Shown here piece after piece: positions 44,924 to 54,062 of a stretch of 64,000 nucleotides of DNA. This DNA comes from Lacrimispora sphenoides JCM 1415 (GTDB taxonomy: Bacteria > Bacillota > Clostridia > Lachnospirales > Lachnospiraceae). How positions within the stretch are numbered: the first letter of the stretch is position 1; the number at the start of each line of letters is the position of its first letter. The notes under the pieces are model-generated. The model saw nothing but the letters and a program-made list of their open reading frames with translations. It made no database searches and was not told where the DNA came from. A program made the position numbers and the translations under genes. The stretch covers positions 3,348,001 to 3,412,000 of the forward strand of contig NZ_LT630003.1 in the NCBI RefSeq assembly GCF_900105615.1. The letters run 5' to 3'.

Positions 44924-46653
44924 CACTTAACCTCACCTTCACTTCCCTCATCCAGTAAGGATCTGCAAAGCTTCGTCAAGGTAGTCTTGGTCTCCGCCGT
45001 AGTTTCCCCTAAGAGGCCAGCAATTTCCTGGGCCACCATCATCTGCTTGTGAATGACCTTCTGTGCCAGGGCAATGGTTTCCAGTTTCTGTTCGTAGTCC
45101 TGTTTTGCCTGTTCTTCCTCTTTGGTGATATCTATGAAGGTGGCTAATACCACATCTTCTTTTTCAATGTAGAGAATATTCTGAAGAGTGGAAATATGGT
45201 ATTCCCCATAAGTCACCTTTTTTCCATGGATCTTCTGGTGGGTATTATAAACCCACTGGAAATCCGAAGGATCAATGAGTTCATATAAATACATGGTCAA
45301 AGCTTCCTGCCTTGTTTTTCCAAAATACTTTTCTCCCACTGCAGAATACTCTAAAATTTTCATATCTTTATCCACGATCAGAACAATATTGGGAGAGGTT
45401 TGCATCACGAGATTGGATAATGACTCTGATTTTTCATGCATAAATGGAATGCACATATTAAGCTCTGCCTTTTTCTGGAATACCGCTATGGCCTTTTCCC
45501 GGCAGGTGGAATAACCGCAGGCGCCGCAGTTTAATTCATCCTCCGGCCTGGTCTTTCCGGTCATTTTTAATATCTCCTGAATCTGGGCCTCTGTTGGCAT
45601 GGCATCTTTGGGTGCACGGTCCAGGAACAGCTTCCGAAAGGAGAGTCGTTCCATAACAGGGGCCAGCTCCTCCCTTGGTACCGGATCCTTTTCAATGGAT
45701 TCCTCCATATCCAGCTTGATCTTAAATCTGGATACATTCTCGTCCTCTACGGTGGGTCCCTTGATGCAGCCGCCGGAGCACATATTCATCTCAATAAAGC
45801 AGCCCTTAATTCCTCCCCGCAGCATGCTTTCACACAAATCCATGCAGTTAAGGCAGCCATGGACATAAAATTTCCGGTATCCATCCCGTTCCTCTTCTGT
45901 AGCCAGAACAGAATTTACCACTCCATTGGTAACCGGATAAAGGCGGTTGATTCTGGGGTTCCTTTCAAACGGGATATCCTCGCAGTCTTCAATGGTGATT
46001 TCCTCTTCAGAAAGCCACCTGGAAATATCATTGAAATTCAGGACAGCATCAATATAGCCATCATGACGGGGGTCTCCAGCTTCCTTTTTCTTTGCGATGC
46101 ACGGTCCAAGGAAAACCACCTTTACCTCAGTTCCCAATTCTTTTTTTAACATCTTTCCATGGGCAATCATAGGAGATACCACAGGAGCCATATATGGAAT
46201 CAGCTGGGGGTAATAAATCTCGATCAGATCATTGACGCTGGGACAGCAGGTGGTGATGATGTTCTCCATCTTCCCTTCACTTAAAAGCCTGGCATATTCC
46301 GCTGTTACAACAGCCGCCCCTTCCGAAGTCTCCCTTACGTCATAAAATCCCAGCTTCCGCAGCGCACCGTTAACCTGGCCGATGGTCTTATAGTTTAACA
46401 ATCCCATATAAGACGGTGCCAGGGAGATAACCGTCCGGATCCCAGCGTCAATGTAACTCTTTACCAGATCCAGATCACTTATGAGAGTTTTTGCTGACTG
46501 AGGACATACCTGCATGCATTTTCCGCATAAAATGCACTTATCCGGCATAATTTCAGCCCGCTCATCTTTAATCATGACTGCCTTGACTTCGCAATTACGA
46601 ATACATTTATAGCAATGTTTGCATTTAGTAGCCTTGAAATCAATGATTCCCAT
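44923..46653 (-). CDS. hydS: HydS-type sensory [FeFe] hydrogenase with PAS domain
   Basis: 576 aa. N-terminal ferredoxin motifs CKHCYKCIRNCEVKAV and CILCGKCMQVCPQSAK. H-cluster domain with TTCCPSVNDLIEIYYP, GPCIAKKKE and MNMCSGGCIKGP. Fe-S domain NCGACGYSTCREKAIAV near residue 378. PAS domain about 415-520 (IVLIVDKDMKILEYSAVGEKYFGKTRQEA), then a coiled C-terminus. This is the group C layout thought to sense H2 or redox state and pass it on through the PAS region. It is coupled to the SpoIIE phosphatase downstream and follows a small [2Fe-2S] protein by 2 nt. Confidence 0.92.
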   Translation of the reverse strand: MGIIDFKATKCKHCYKCIRNCEVKAVMIKDERAEIMPDKCILCGKCMQVCPQSAKTLISDLDLVKSYIDAGIRTVISLAPSYMGLLNYKTIGQVNGALRKLGFYDVRETSEGAAVVTAEYARLLSEGKMENIITTCCPSVNDLIEIYYPQLIPYMAPVVSPMIAHGKMLKKELGTEVKVVFLGPCIAKKKEAGDPRHDGYIDAVLNFNDISRWLSEEEITIEDCEDIPFERNPRINRLYPVTNGVVNSVLATEEERDGYRKFYVHGCLNCMDLCESMLRGGIKGCFIEMNMCSGGCIKGPTVEDENVSRFKIKLDMEESIEKDPVPREELAPVMERLSFRKLFLDRAPKDAMPTEAQIQEILKMTGKTRPEDELNCGACGYSTCREKAIAVFQKKAELNMCIPFMHEKSESLSNLVMQTSPNIVLIVDKDMKILEYSAVGEKYFGKTRQEALTMYLYELIDPSDFQWVYNTHQKIHGKKVTYGEYHISTLQNILYIEKEDVVLATFIDITKEEEQAKQDYEQKLETIALAQKVIHKQMMVAQEIAGLLGETTAETKTTLTKLCRSLLDEGSEGEVK

Positions 46654-46655
46654 GA

Positions 46656-46895
46656 TTACAGCCTCCCCATGATCTCTTTGTCAAAAAACTCCTTTGTATC
46701 TTCTGGTTTTAAAGAGTATAACTGACCTTCCACAGTCACACAGACGCCATTTACGCAATCGCCGCAGCAAAAAGACCCGTTTAGATCCACCTTATCCTCC
46801 AGGTGGTTCTCCTTCACAAGGGTCTGCAGCTGTGCGATGATTTCTCTGGAACCCTTTAAATGGCATGCGCTCCCTATACATATTGTTACTCTCAT
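46656..46895 (-). CDS. Small thioredoxin-like [2Fe-2S] protein
   Basis: 79 aa. Ligands CIGSACHLKGS and CCGDCVNGVCVTVEGQLYSL match the NuoE-like [2Fe-2S] fold. It is first in the HydS operon and may deliver electrons to HydS or the group B hydrogenase. Confidence 0.85.
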   Translation of the reverse strand: MRVTICIGSACHLKGSREIIAQLQTLVKENHLEDKVDLNGSFCCGDCVNGVCVTVEGQLYSLKPEDTKEFFDKEIMGRL

Positions 46896-46947
46896 GAATA
46901 TTCTCCCTCCAAATTTATTACCTTACATTCAATTGCCCTTTTGGAAT

Positions 46948-46976
46948 ATTATCGCACATCGTTATATCTCTATCAA
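46948..46976 (-). promoter_or_regulatory. Promoter of the HydS operon
   Basis: Minus strand: -35 TTGATA (46971-46976), 17-nt spacer, -10 GATAAT (46948-46953), about 53 nt before the start of the [2Fe-2S] gene. Confidence 0.7.
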
Positions 46977-47004
46977 TAATTTTTTATCGATTTCCTGTTC
47001 TTTT

Positions 47005-48756
47005 TCACATACAGGAAATAATTGTCTCTAAAATCTCCTGTTTCTCTACGTCAATAAGGCCATATGTATTCAGCCGCAGCTCAGGAATTACCGGAAGGCT
47101 TGCAAAAGCAAGGGTCATGAAAGGATCGATGCTGTCACCGATTCCAAGACTTCTTGTCTGGGACTTTAGTTCTTCCAGCTTTTCATCCACCCATTCAGCC
47201 GGCTCCTCGCTCATAAGACCTGCGATGGGAAGAGGCAGTTCACCCAAAAGCTTCCCATCGGCCACGACCGCCAGGCCGCCCCGGTTCTTCCTCACAATGT
47301 TGGCAGCAAGAGCCATATCTTCATCATTGGTCCCTGTAACAATCAGGTTATGGGAATCGTGGGCAATGCTGGTGGCCACTGCACCCCGTTTTAAGCCATA
47401 CCCCCCTAAAAAGCCGAGTCCCATATGGCCGGTATTATGATGGCGTTCCAGCACTGCCATTTTCACGATGTCCTGCTCAATGTTGACGCCGGGAGCGACC
47501 CCCACCTTTTCTACCCATGGGGCCAGAAGGGATTTGGTGGTAAGCTCTCCGGGAGTGAGACAAATTACCCGGATGGTATTGCCTTTTTTCTTTATATGGA
47601 AATCTTCCGGACGAATCTCGTCTAAATGGAAGGAATCTCCCACTCTGACAGGCGTTTCCACGCGACCTTCTTCAGCTGCAAGGATTTCCTCCTTCATTGC
47701 ACCGTTTTCCGCCACCAGCTTTCCATTTTTATATACCTGCTTTACCTCAAATTCATTGAGATCGGAAACGACAATGAAGTTTGCCTTATATCCCGGTGCA
47801 ACGGCTCCTACATCCCGAAGCCCGAAATACACAGCCGGATGAAGGGATGCCATCATGACCGCATGAATCGGATCAGCACCCAGGCTAATGGCCTTCTTAA
47901 TGATATAGTCTAAATGCCCCAGCCGGATCAAATCCCCTGGATGCTTGTCATCGGTAACCAGCATGCAGCGGTGGTAATACGGCTCCTTAAACAGGGGCAT
48001 AAGGGCATTTAAATTCCTGGCTGCCGTGCCCTCCCGGATCATGATCCACTGGCCTCTCTTAAGCTTTTCCACGGCCTCTTCCCAATCGGAGCATTCATGG
48101 TCCGACTGCACTCCGGCTGTCACATAGGCATTAAGTTCCCTGCCGGAAAGCCCGGGAGCATGACCGTCGATTAAGAGATTCCTGTTCCTGGCCTCCTCTA
48201 CCTTATCAAGGATTCCACGGTCAGCCCTTACGGTTCCGTAGGAGTTCATAAGCTCGGCAAGGCCCAGAACCCGCTCCTCTTCATAGAGAGGGGAAAGATT
48301 CTCAGCCGCCAGGACAGCCCCCGATTCATCAAGTCCTGTTGCCGGTACACAGGAGGGAAGCATGAAATACACATCAAGGGTAAGTCCCTTCGTCCGCTCC
48401 ATCATAAAGCGGATCCCTTCCGCTCCCGCCACATTGGCGATCTCGTGAGGATCCGTAATAACCGCCTGAGTCCCATGAGGCACCACAGAGCGTTCAAATT
48501 CTCCTGGTGCAACCATGGAGCTTTCCAGGTGAATATGGCCGTCAATCAGTCCCGGGCAAACCACCGCGCCCCCCAGCTCGATCTCTGTCTGTCCCTCATA
48601 TTCTCCAACTCCTACTATGTAACCTTCCTCGATGGCAATATCTCCGTTTTCCAGCTCAGCCGTAAAAACATTGACCACCCTGGCATTCTTTAGCACCAGG
48701 GACGCCTTTTTCGCCCCTGATGCTGCCAAAACCCGTTCTGCTAACAACCGATCCAT
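47005..48756 (-). CDS. ade: Adenine deaminase
   Basis: 583 aa amidohydrolase converting adenine to hypoxanthine. Metal-site block CPGLIDGHIHLESSMVAPGEF near residue 70, further DPHEIANVAGAEGIRFMM and DHECSDWEEAVEKL, and the C-terminal family block HHNTGHMGLGFLGGYGLKRGAVATSIAHDSHN. It is followed, in gene order, from purine nucleoside phosphorylase 16 nt upstream, so the two form a purine salvage operon. Confidence 0.95.
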   Translation of the reverse strand: MDRLLAERVLAASGAKKASLVLKNARVVNVFTAELENGDIAIEEGYIVGVGEYEGQTEIELGGAVVCPGLIDGHIHLESSMVAPGEFERSVVPHGTQAVITDPHEIANVAGAEGIRFMMERTKGLTLDVYFMLPSCVPATGLDESGAVLAAENLSPLYEEERVLGLAELMNSYGTVRADRGILDKVEEARNRNLLIDGHAPGLSGRELNAYVTAGVQSDHECSDWEEAVEKLKRGQWIMIREGTAARNLNALMPLFKEPYYHRCMLVTDDKHPGDLIRLGHLDYIIKKAISLGADPIHAVMMASLHPAVYFGLRDVGAVAPGYKANFIVVSDLNEFEVKQVYKNGKLVAENGAMKEEILAAEEGRVETPVRVGDSFHLDEIRPEDFHIKKKGNTIRVICLTPGELTTKSLLAPWVEKVGVAPGVNIEQDIVKMAVLERHHNTGHMGLGFLGGYGLKRGAVATSIAHDSHNLIVTGTNDEDMALAANIVRKNRGGLAVVADGKLLGELPLPIAGLMSEEPAEWVDEKLEELKSQTRSLGIGDSIDPFMTLAFASLPVIPELRLNTYGLIDVEKQEILETIISCM

Positions 48757-48772
48757 AAGAAAACTCCTCCTT

Positions 48773-49603
48773 TTATTTACGCGCGATCTTTGTAATAGAA
48801 GCTGTAATCAGCCTTTTAAACAAAGGTGCAACCCGGTCTGCTGTCTCTTGTACCTCTCCATGGCTTAAAGGCTGATCCGTAATGCCGCAGGCCATATTGG
48901 TGATACAGGAAATGCCGCAAACCTTCATCCCCATGTGGTTTGCTGCAACTGCTTCACAGGCTGTGCTCATTCCTACCGCATCAGCTCCCAGAATGCGGCA
49001 CATCTGTACCTCTGCCGGAGATTCATATGCCGGGCCGGAAAGCTGCATGTAAATACCCTCTCTAAGGCCGATTTCTTCTTCTCCTGCAGCCTCTCTGATG
49101 GTCTGCTGAAGCTCTCTGCTGTAAACATCACTCATATCCGGGAATCTGGGTCCCAGCTCTTCTAAATTTTCCCCGATTAACGGAGACGGAACAAAGCTCG
49201 CAATATGATCCCTTATGAGCATGAAATCCCCCGCCTTAAACTCTTTGTTAACACCGCCGCAGGCATTGGTTAAAAACAGGACCTTGGCTCCTAAAAGTCC
49301 CATAAGCCTGGCCGGAAGCACCACATCCGTCATTGGATATCCCTCATAAAAATGAACCCGTCCCTGCATGATAACCACCGGAACATCATTTACATATCCG
49401 AATACAAACCTTCCTTTATGGCCTGCCACCGTTGAAATCGGAAATCCTTCAATGTCTTTATAATCAATGGATGTCTCTACCTTTATCTCCTCTGCATATT
49501 CCCCAAGGCCGGACCCCAGGATCAGAGCTATCTCCGGGACAAAGTCAGTCTTCTCCCGCACACTTTCCAAACAATTTTTAAGCTTTGCATATACTTCATT
49601 CAT
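48773..49603 (-). CDS. Purine nucleoside phosphorylase, class I (trimeric type)
   Basis: 276 aa. Splits purine (deoxy)nucleosides with phosphate to base and (deoxy)ribose 1-phosphate. ALILGSGLGEYAEEI (phosphate loop), VAGHKGRFVFG, ACGGVNKEFKAGDFMLIRDHI, SGPAYESPAEVQM and VGMSTACEAVAANHMGM are the PNP class I blocks. The start at 49603 fits the family N-terminus (MNEVYAKLKNCLES); earlier in-frame codons are upstream sequence. It is first of the purine salvage pair with ade. Confidence 0.93.
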   Translation of the reverse strand: MNEVYAKLKNCLESVREKTDFVPEIALILGSGLGEYAEEIKVETSIDYKDIEGFPISTVAGHKGRFVFGYVNDVPVVIMQGRVHFYEGYPMTDVVLPARLMGLLGAKVLFLTNACGGVNKEFKAGDFMLIRDHIASFVPSPLIGENLEELGPRFPDMSDVYSRELQQTIREAAGEEEIGLREGIYMQLSGPAYESPAEVQMCRILGADAVGMSTACEAVAANHMGMKVCGISCITNMACGITDQPLSHGEVQETADRVAPLFKRLITASITKIARK

Positions 49604-49695
49604 ATACCATTTTCTCCTTTCATAGTTACCATCAGATTTGATCGTCATAGGTATATACAGTATACCACATCTGCCAATATATCTGTATCTATATT

Positions 49696-49725
49696 TTGAC
49701 AAATATGGGGGAATAATGATATACT
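49696..49725 (+). promoter_or_regulatory. Strong promoter before the NMT1-like ABC transporter leader
   Basis: -35 TTGACA (49696-49701), 18-nt spacer, -10 TATACT (49720-49725). Transcription should begin near 49732, giving a 145-nt leader. Confidence 0.8.
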
Positions 49726-49731
49726 GAAGGT

Positions 49732-49821
49732 GTTCGTACTAACCCGGAAGGATCCCTGACGGCGAAGGCGAGGAGAATACGTAAACCGGAAATCCCATGC
49801 CTTTTGGTGTGGGATTTTTTG
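49732..49821 (+). ncRNA. Candidate riboswitch or attenuator leader ending in an intrinsic terminator
   Basis: About 60 nt of conserved-looking G/A-rich RNA (49732-49790, containing CCGGAAGGATCCC and GACGGCGAAGGCGAGGAG) precede a 10-bp terminator hairpin (arms 49792-49801 and 49806-49815, loop TTTT, then six T). The segment ATCCC at 49752-49756 copies the 5' arm at 49792-49796, so the GGGAT arm could switch partners. It does not match TPP, purine, SAM or ykkC cores that I know. Ligand unknown. Confidence 0.6.
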
Positions 49822-49876
49822 ATGGACGTAAAGAAAAAAGAACCATAACAGGTACGGACAGAAAGCGAGGATCATT

Positions 49877-50938
49877 ATGAAAAAAGCATTATCCCTATTG
49901 ATGGCATTTGCTGCAACGGCTGCCGTACTCTCTGGCTGTGCAAAGGGCGGCGCTGAACCCCCCCAGGCAACATCAGTCTCTGAAAAGGAATCCACCTCTG
50001 AGACAGCAGAAGAAACGTCAAAAGCCCAAGAACCTGCTGATCGTTATACCTTAAAGATCGGTTCCTTAAAAGGGCCTACCTCTATGGGCCTTGTAAAGCT
50101 GATGGACCAGTCTGAAAAAGGCAATGCAGAAGGCTCCTATGATTTTACCATGGTAACCGCTGCTGACGAACTCCTTGGAAAAATAGTAAGCAAAGAATTG
50201 GATGTCGCTCTTGTACCCGCCAATATGGCCTCCATTATTTATAACAAAACCAATCATGAGGTGACCGTCCTGGATATTAACACCCTGGGTGTTCTCTACG
50301 GGGTATCCGCCGATGATTCCATTAAAACAGCCTCAGACTTAAAGGGTAAGACCGTCTACTTGACCGGCAAAGGAACCACACCGGACTATGCCCTTCAGCA
50401 CGTGCTTAAAGCCAGCGGCTTAACCGCTGACGACATAACCCTGGAATATAAATCCGAAGCCGCTGAGGTCGTTTCTATCCTGAAGGAAAAGCCTGATGCA
50501 GTAGGTCTTCTTCCCCAGCCCTTTGTAACAGCTGCCATGGCTCAGAATGACTCCCTTAAAATGGTTCTTGACTTAACAAAGGAGTGGGATGCCACAGCCG
50601 GTGAAAACGGCGGCAGTCTGGTGACCGGAGTTACCATCTGCCGGAATGACGTGATCAAAGACCATGGGGATGCCATTGCCACCTTTATGGCGGAACATAA
50701 GGAATCCGCGGAATTTGCCAATGCCAATGTAGCTGAAACCGCAGCTCTGGTGGCTGCTGCCGGAATCATTGAAAAAGCCCCGGTTGCTGAAAAGGCCATC
50801 CCATACTGCAGCATCACCTATGTAGACGGAGACCAGATGAAATCTCTGTTAAGCGGATACTTAAAAGTTCTTTTCGATATGGAGCCGTCTTCCGTAGGCG
50901 GAACACTGCCAGCCGATGACTTCTACTATATGCCATAA
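49877..50938 (+). CDS. NMT1/THI5-like ABC transporter solute-binding lipoprotein
   Basis: 353 aa. Lipobox VLSGCAKGG (Cys near 21), Ser/Glu-rich linker, then a SsuA/ThiY-type binding fold: YTLKIGSLKGPTSMGLVKLM, VPANMASIIYNKT, LGVLYGVSADDSIKTASDLKGKTVYLTGKGTTPDYAL. Periplasmic-equivalent surface protein of an importer with the permease and ATPase that follow. Members carry thiamine precursors, sulfonates, nitrate or others; the ligand here is unknown but the leader RNA may report it. Confidence 0.9.
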   Translation: MKKALSLLMAFAATAAVLSGCAKGGAEPPQATSVSEKESTSETAEETSKAQEPADRYTLKIGSLKGPTSMGLVKLMDQSEKGNAEGSYDFTMVTAADELLGKIVSKELDVALVPANMASIIYNKTNHEVTVLDINTLGVLYGVSADDSIKTASDLKGKTVYLTGKGTTPDYALQHVLKASGLTADDITLEYKSEAAEVVSILKEKPDAVGLLPQPFVTAAMAQNDSLKMVLDLTKEWDATAGENGGSLVTGVTICRNDVIKDHGDAIATFMAEHKESAEFANANVAETAALVAAAGIIEKAPVAEKAIPYCSITYVDGDQMKSLLSGYLKVLFDMEPSSVGGTLPADDFYYMP

Positions 50939-50970
50939 TTAAGGTAAAGCTTTGTAAGGAGAATCCCATT

Positions 50971-51741
50971 ATGAAACCAACAGCCCTCCCGGCTAAAAAG
51001 GCCGGTATCATCTTTCTCTGGCTTCTTGCGTGGCAGGCAGTAAGCCTGTCCGTGCACAACAGCATTATACTGGTAGGCCCTTTGGAGGTGATCCAGGCTT
51101 TATGGGGCCAGGGGGCCAAGTCCGGCTTCTGGTTAACCATTGCCCTCTCCTTTGGAAAGATAAGCCTTGGATTCCTTATGGCCTTTGGCTCAGGAATCCT
51201 GGCCGGGGGAGCCGCATGGCGTTTCCCCCTCTTAAGGGATTTGCTGGAACCGCTTATGTCCCTGATAAAGTCGGTTCCGGTGGCTTCCTTTGTCATACTG
51301 GCCCTGATCTGGGTAGGTTCTGAAAATTTGTCCGTTTTTATCGCCTTTCTTGTGGTATTCCCCATCATTTACATAAATACCATAGCAGGATTTATGAGTA
51401 CCGATCCAAAGCTTTTGGAAATGGCCTGGGTGTTCCGTATGCAAGGCAAAAAGAAGCTCCTTTATATATACCGCCCCGCCCTTCTTCCCTACCTCATAAG
51501 CGGCTGCAGGGTGGCTTTGGGCATGGGCTGGAAATCCGGGGTTGCCGCCGAGGTGATCGGCGTCCCAAGCAATTCCATCGGCGAAAAACTCTATATGGCA
51601 AAAATTTATTTAAGTACTGCGGACCTTTTTGCCTGGACCCTGGTTATTATCGTCATCAGCGCCCTTTTTGAAAAATTCTTTTTATGGCTTTTAAGCCTTG
51701 CAAGTCCCGGCCGGAAATCCCATAAAAGAAAGGAGGTCTGA
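50971..51741 (+). CDS. ABC transporter permease (SsuC/ThiX type)
   Basis: 256 aa, six membrane helices. EAA-like loop MAWVFRMQGKKKLLYIYRPALLPYLISGCRVALGMGWKSGVAAEVIG near 155-200. Partner of the binding protein and the ATPase (4-nt gap). Confidence 0.9.
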   Translation: MKPTALPAKKAGIIFLWLLAWQAVSLSVHNSIILVGPLEVIQALWGQGAKSGFWLTIALSFGKISLGFLMAFGSGILAGGAAWRFPLLRDLLEPLMSLIKSVPVASFVILALIWVGSENLSVFIAFLVVFPIIYINTIAGFMSTDPKLLEMAWVFRMQGKKKLLYIYRPALLPYLISGCRVALGMGWKSGVAAEVIGVPSNSIGEKLYMAKIYLSTADLFAWTLVIIVISALFEKFFLWLLSLASPGRKSHKRKEV

Positions 51742-51744
51742 TCC

Positions 51745-52323
51745 ATGGAACTAAAGGTAAACCATCTGTCCAAATCCTTTGGGACTCTTAAAGTATTTAT
51801 GCAGGTAAATCTTTCCCTTCATTCCGGCCAGGTCTACTGCCTCATGGGACCCTCAGGATCCGGAAAAACCACATTCTTCCGGATCCTTCTGGGACTTGAA
51901 GAGGCCGACTCCGGATCCATGGAAGGACTTCAGGGCACAAGAGCCTCCGCCGTGTTTCAGGAGAACCGTCTGTGCGAATCATTTACCCCGGTAGACAACA
52001 TTACCATGGTAATCCCCGGTCGTTCCTCCCGAAGCAGAAAACAGGCCAGAGAAGAGCTTTTAAGGCTTCTTCCGGAAGAGGCCTTGTCCCGCCCCGTGTC
52101 TACCTTAAGCGGAGGAATGAAGCGCCGGGTTGCCATTGTAAGAGCCTTGTCGGTCCCTTGTGATATGATTTTAATGGACGAACCCTTTACCGGTCTTGAT
52201 GAGAAAACAAAACGAACCGTAATTCAATATATCAAAGAAAAGACCCGTGACAAGCTTGTCATCATAAGCACCCACCAGGAGGAGGATGTGGCACTCCTTA
52301 ACGGCACCCTTATAAAACTGTAA
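51745..52323 (+). CDS. ABC transporter ATP-binding protein, short form
   Basis: 192 aa, shorter than the usual 240-260 of SsuB/ThiZ. Walker A GPSGSGKTT, signature LSGGMKRRVAIVRAL, Walker B ILMDEPFTGLD and switch His STHQEE are all present; the C-terminal part after the switch is missing and the helical domain is trimmed. It appears functional. The operon ends in a strong hairpin. Confidence 0.9.
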   Translation: MELKVNHLSKSFGTLKVFMQVNLSLHSGQVYCLMGPSGSGKTTFFRILLGLEEADSGSMEGLQGTRASAVFQENRLCESFTPVDNITMVIPGRSSRSRKQAREELLRLLPEEALSRPVSTLSGGMKRRVAIVRALSVPCDMILMDEPFTGLDEKTKRTVIQYIKEKTRDKLVIISTHQEEDVALLNGTLIKL

Positions 52324-52370
52324 AAACAGGGGCAAAAGCAGATATTCCTGCTTTTGCCCCTGTTTAATTC
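52324..52370 (+). terminator. Terminator after the ABC operon
   Basis: 18-bp perfect stem (52324-52341 and 52348-52365) with 6-nt loop; tail TTTAATTCC is modest. The opposite gene (52388) converges on it. Confidence 0.8.
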
Positions 52371-52387
52371 CTATCTTATTTTCAGTT

Positions 52388-53080
52388 TTATTTCAGTTTT
52401 AAAGTATCCAGTGCTGCTTCAATCTGACCTTCTACCGCAGTGTCCGGTGATTCAATCGTTCCTGCTGCACTGATGTACTTCTTTGTAGCAGCATTGTAGG
52501 AACCGGAAATTGCATAATAACGGACTCCATCCTGATTCGTCTTATACCGGATTGCATAGCGGAACGTCTGGCTTCCGTCGCTGCCGTTTTCAACATTATA
52601 GCGGACAAATTCCATATCCTCGCCACGGCTGACAAATTCCTTGTATTCTTCCATGGTAGCCGGATAAACTTCTCTGGCTCCGTCGGCGTCTTCTCCTTCT
52701 ACATAGACAACTTCCAGCAGATCGTTGCCATTGGGAGAAGTGAATGCGACTGAGCTTTCATCTCCATCGTCTTCAATGGTCCAGCCCTGGGGCGGTGTAA
52801 TCTGATATTTTCCAGATTTAGATGTAAAGACGCCGGAAGTTAAATCTCCTGCATCAGAAGCAGTGGTTTCGGTGGTTTCGTCTGTTCCGTCTTCCTCACT
52901 ATCAGATTCATCCTCACCTAACGTAGTCTCATCTGTACCAGCTACTTTCGTTTCGGCAGCACTTACTTCTGTAGGATTATCCTGCGAGGATTTCCCATTA
53001 TCTTTTGATCCACAGCCCGTAGCCGCCATCATAACTGCCATGGCGATGGCTATTACTGCCAACATTTTGTTTTTTCTCAT
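52388..53080 (-). CDS. Lipoprotein with acidic linker, unknown function
   Basis: 230 aa. Lipobox MAATGCGSK (Cys near residue 23), then a Glu/Asp/Thr-rich low-complexity linker (about 40-85), then a globular domain of about 140 residues (YQITPPQGWTIEDDGDESSVAF, ATMEEYKEFVSRGEDMEF, YYAISGSYNAATKKYISAAG) resembling PsbP/DUF1795-like folds that handle small ligands. ATG at 53080 with GGAG upstream. Single gene. Confidence 0.8.
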   Translation of the reverse strand: MRKNKMLAVIAIAMAVMMAATGCGSKDNGKSSQDNPTEVSAAETKVAGTDETTLGEDESDSEEDGTDETTETTASDAGDLTSGVFTSKSGKYQITPPQGWTIEDDGDESSVAFTSPNGNDLLEVVYVEGEDADGAREVYPATMEEYKEFVSRGEDMEFVRYNVENGSDGSQTFRYAIRYKTNQDGVRYYAISGSYNAATKKYISAAGTIESPDTAVEGQIEAALDTLKLK

Positions 53081-53202
53081 TTTAATCACTCCTCATCATC
53101 ATCAATCTCATTCCTGGTGACGATGAGGATTATAACATTATCTGCATCAAATGTATAGGGGATTAAAGGAACTGAAAGAATCACCAAAAATTCTTAATAA
53201 TT

Positions 53203-53673
53203 TTAATGGGAAGCTTCCGGGCGCTCCAGATCCAGTAACTTCACTTTAATATCCAGGCCTCCGCCATATCCTATGAGGCTTCCGTTGGCCCCTATTACCC
53301 GGTGACAAGGAATGATGACAGGTATGGGATTGCGGTTATTTGCCATGCCAACCGCACGGCAGCCTTTGGGATTATCAATCATGACCGCAATATCCTTATA
53401 GCTTTTCGTCTCTCCGTATGGAATCAGCAGCAACGCATTCCAAACCTTTTTTTGAAATTCCGTTCCCTCCGGCTTAAGTGGCAGATCAAACACCGTTCTC
53501 TTTCCAGCCATATATTCCTCCAATTGGCCTTCTGCTCTCCGGATCAGCTCTGTCCGCTCCCTTACGGCATTCAAAGGCTCCGTCCTCCCAAAATCAATTC
53601 TTAGAAGCGCTTCATCATCACATAAAATGGTAAGAGGTCCTATTTTGCTCTCATAAACTTCCCAGTACTTCAT
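53203..53673 (-). CDS. ogt: Methylated-DNA--[protein]-cysteine S-methyltransferase
   Basis: 156 aa. Repairs O6-methylguanine by suicidal transfer to Cys123 in VIIPCHRVIG; helix-turn-helix region GETKSYKDIAVMIDNPKGCRAVGMANNRNP. N-terminal ribonuclease-like part is short as in Ogt. Single gene. Confidence 0.95.
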   Translation of the reverse strand: MKYWEVYESKIGPLTILCDDEALLRIDFGRTEPLNAVRERTELIRRAEGQLEEYMAGKRTVFDLPLKPEGTEFQKKVWNALLLIPYGETKSYKDIAVMIDNPKGCRAVGMANNRNPIPVIIPCHRVIGANGSLIGYGGGLDIKVKLLDLERPEASH

Positions 53674-54062
53674 ATAAAATTCCTTCTTTCTCTTATGAAC
53701 GGTACCATGTTTTCATCTAATTACATTATATCATATACAAAGCTAAGAGACGACCTCTTCTTTCATTCCTTGTTCCAGGGCCGAAAGTAGTAAGCTATCT
53801 GTTTTTTCAAATATTTCTCATAATTCTTTTAGTCTTTTTATGAAATGTTTATGGCTTAGTCAAACTTCGGTCATATTTTCCGCGTATACTAAATATTGAA
53901 AAGGAACCCCACCCTTTTAACATTGACTTTTTATTTTTCATACTCAACCGGCAGGAACATTTTATGTACCTGCCGGTTCCTCCCATTTCAGGGCTATTTT
54001 TTCCTTAAAAACCGCATAAATACAGGCTTAATAATGAATTTGAAATTTTTTCTAAAATAATG
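53674..54062. other. Gene-free stretch with one strong hairpin
   Basis: AACCGGCAGG (53946-53955) and CCTGCCGGTT (53969-53978) form a 10-bp perfect stem with a 13-nt loop. No coding region or T tract next to it. It might be a terminator remnant or an RNA element ahead of the tRNA operon. Confidence 0.4.

Noticed and set aside
49732..49821. TPP or ykkC riboswitch
   Set aside because: The conserved cores (CTGAGA and ACCTGATCTGG-type for TPP; the ACGG and GGGA..AAGCCC blocks for ykkC) are not present, so only an unnamed leader is claimed.
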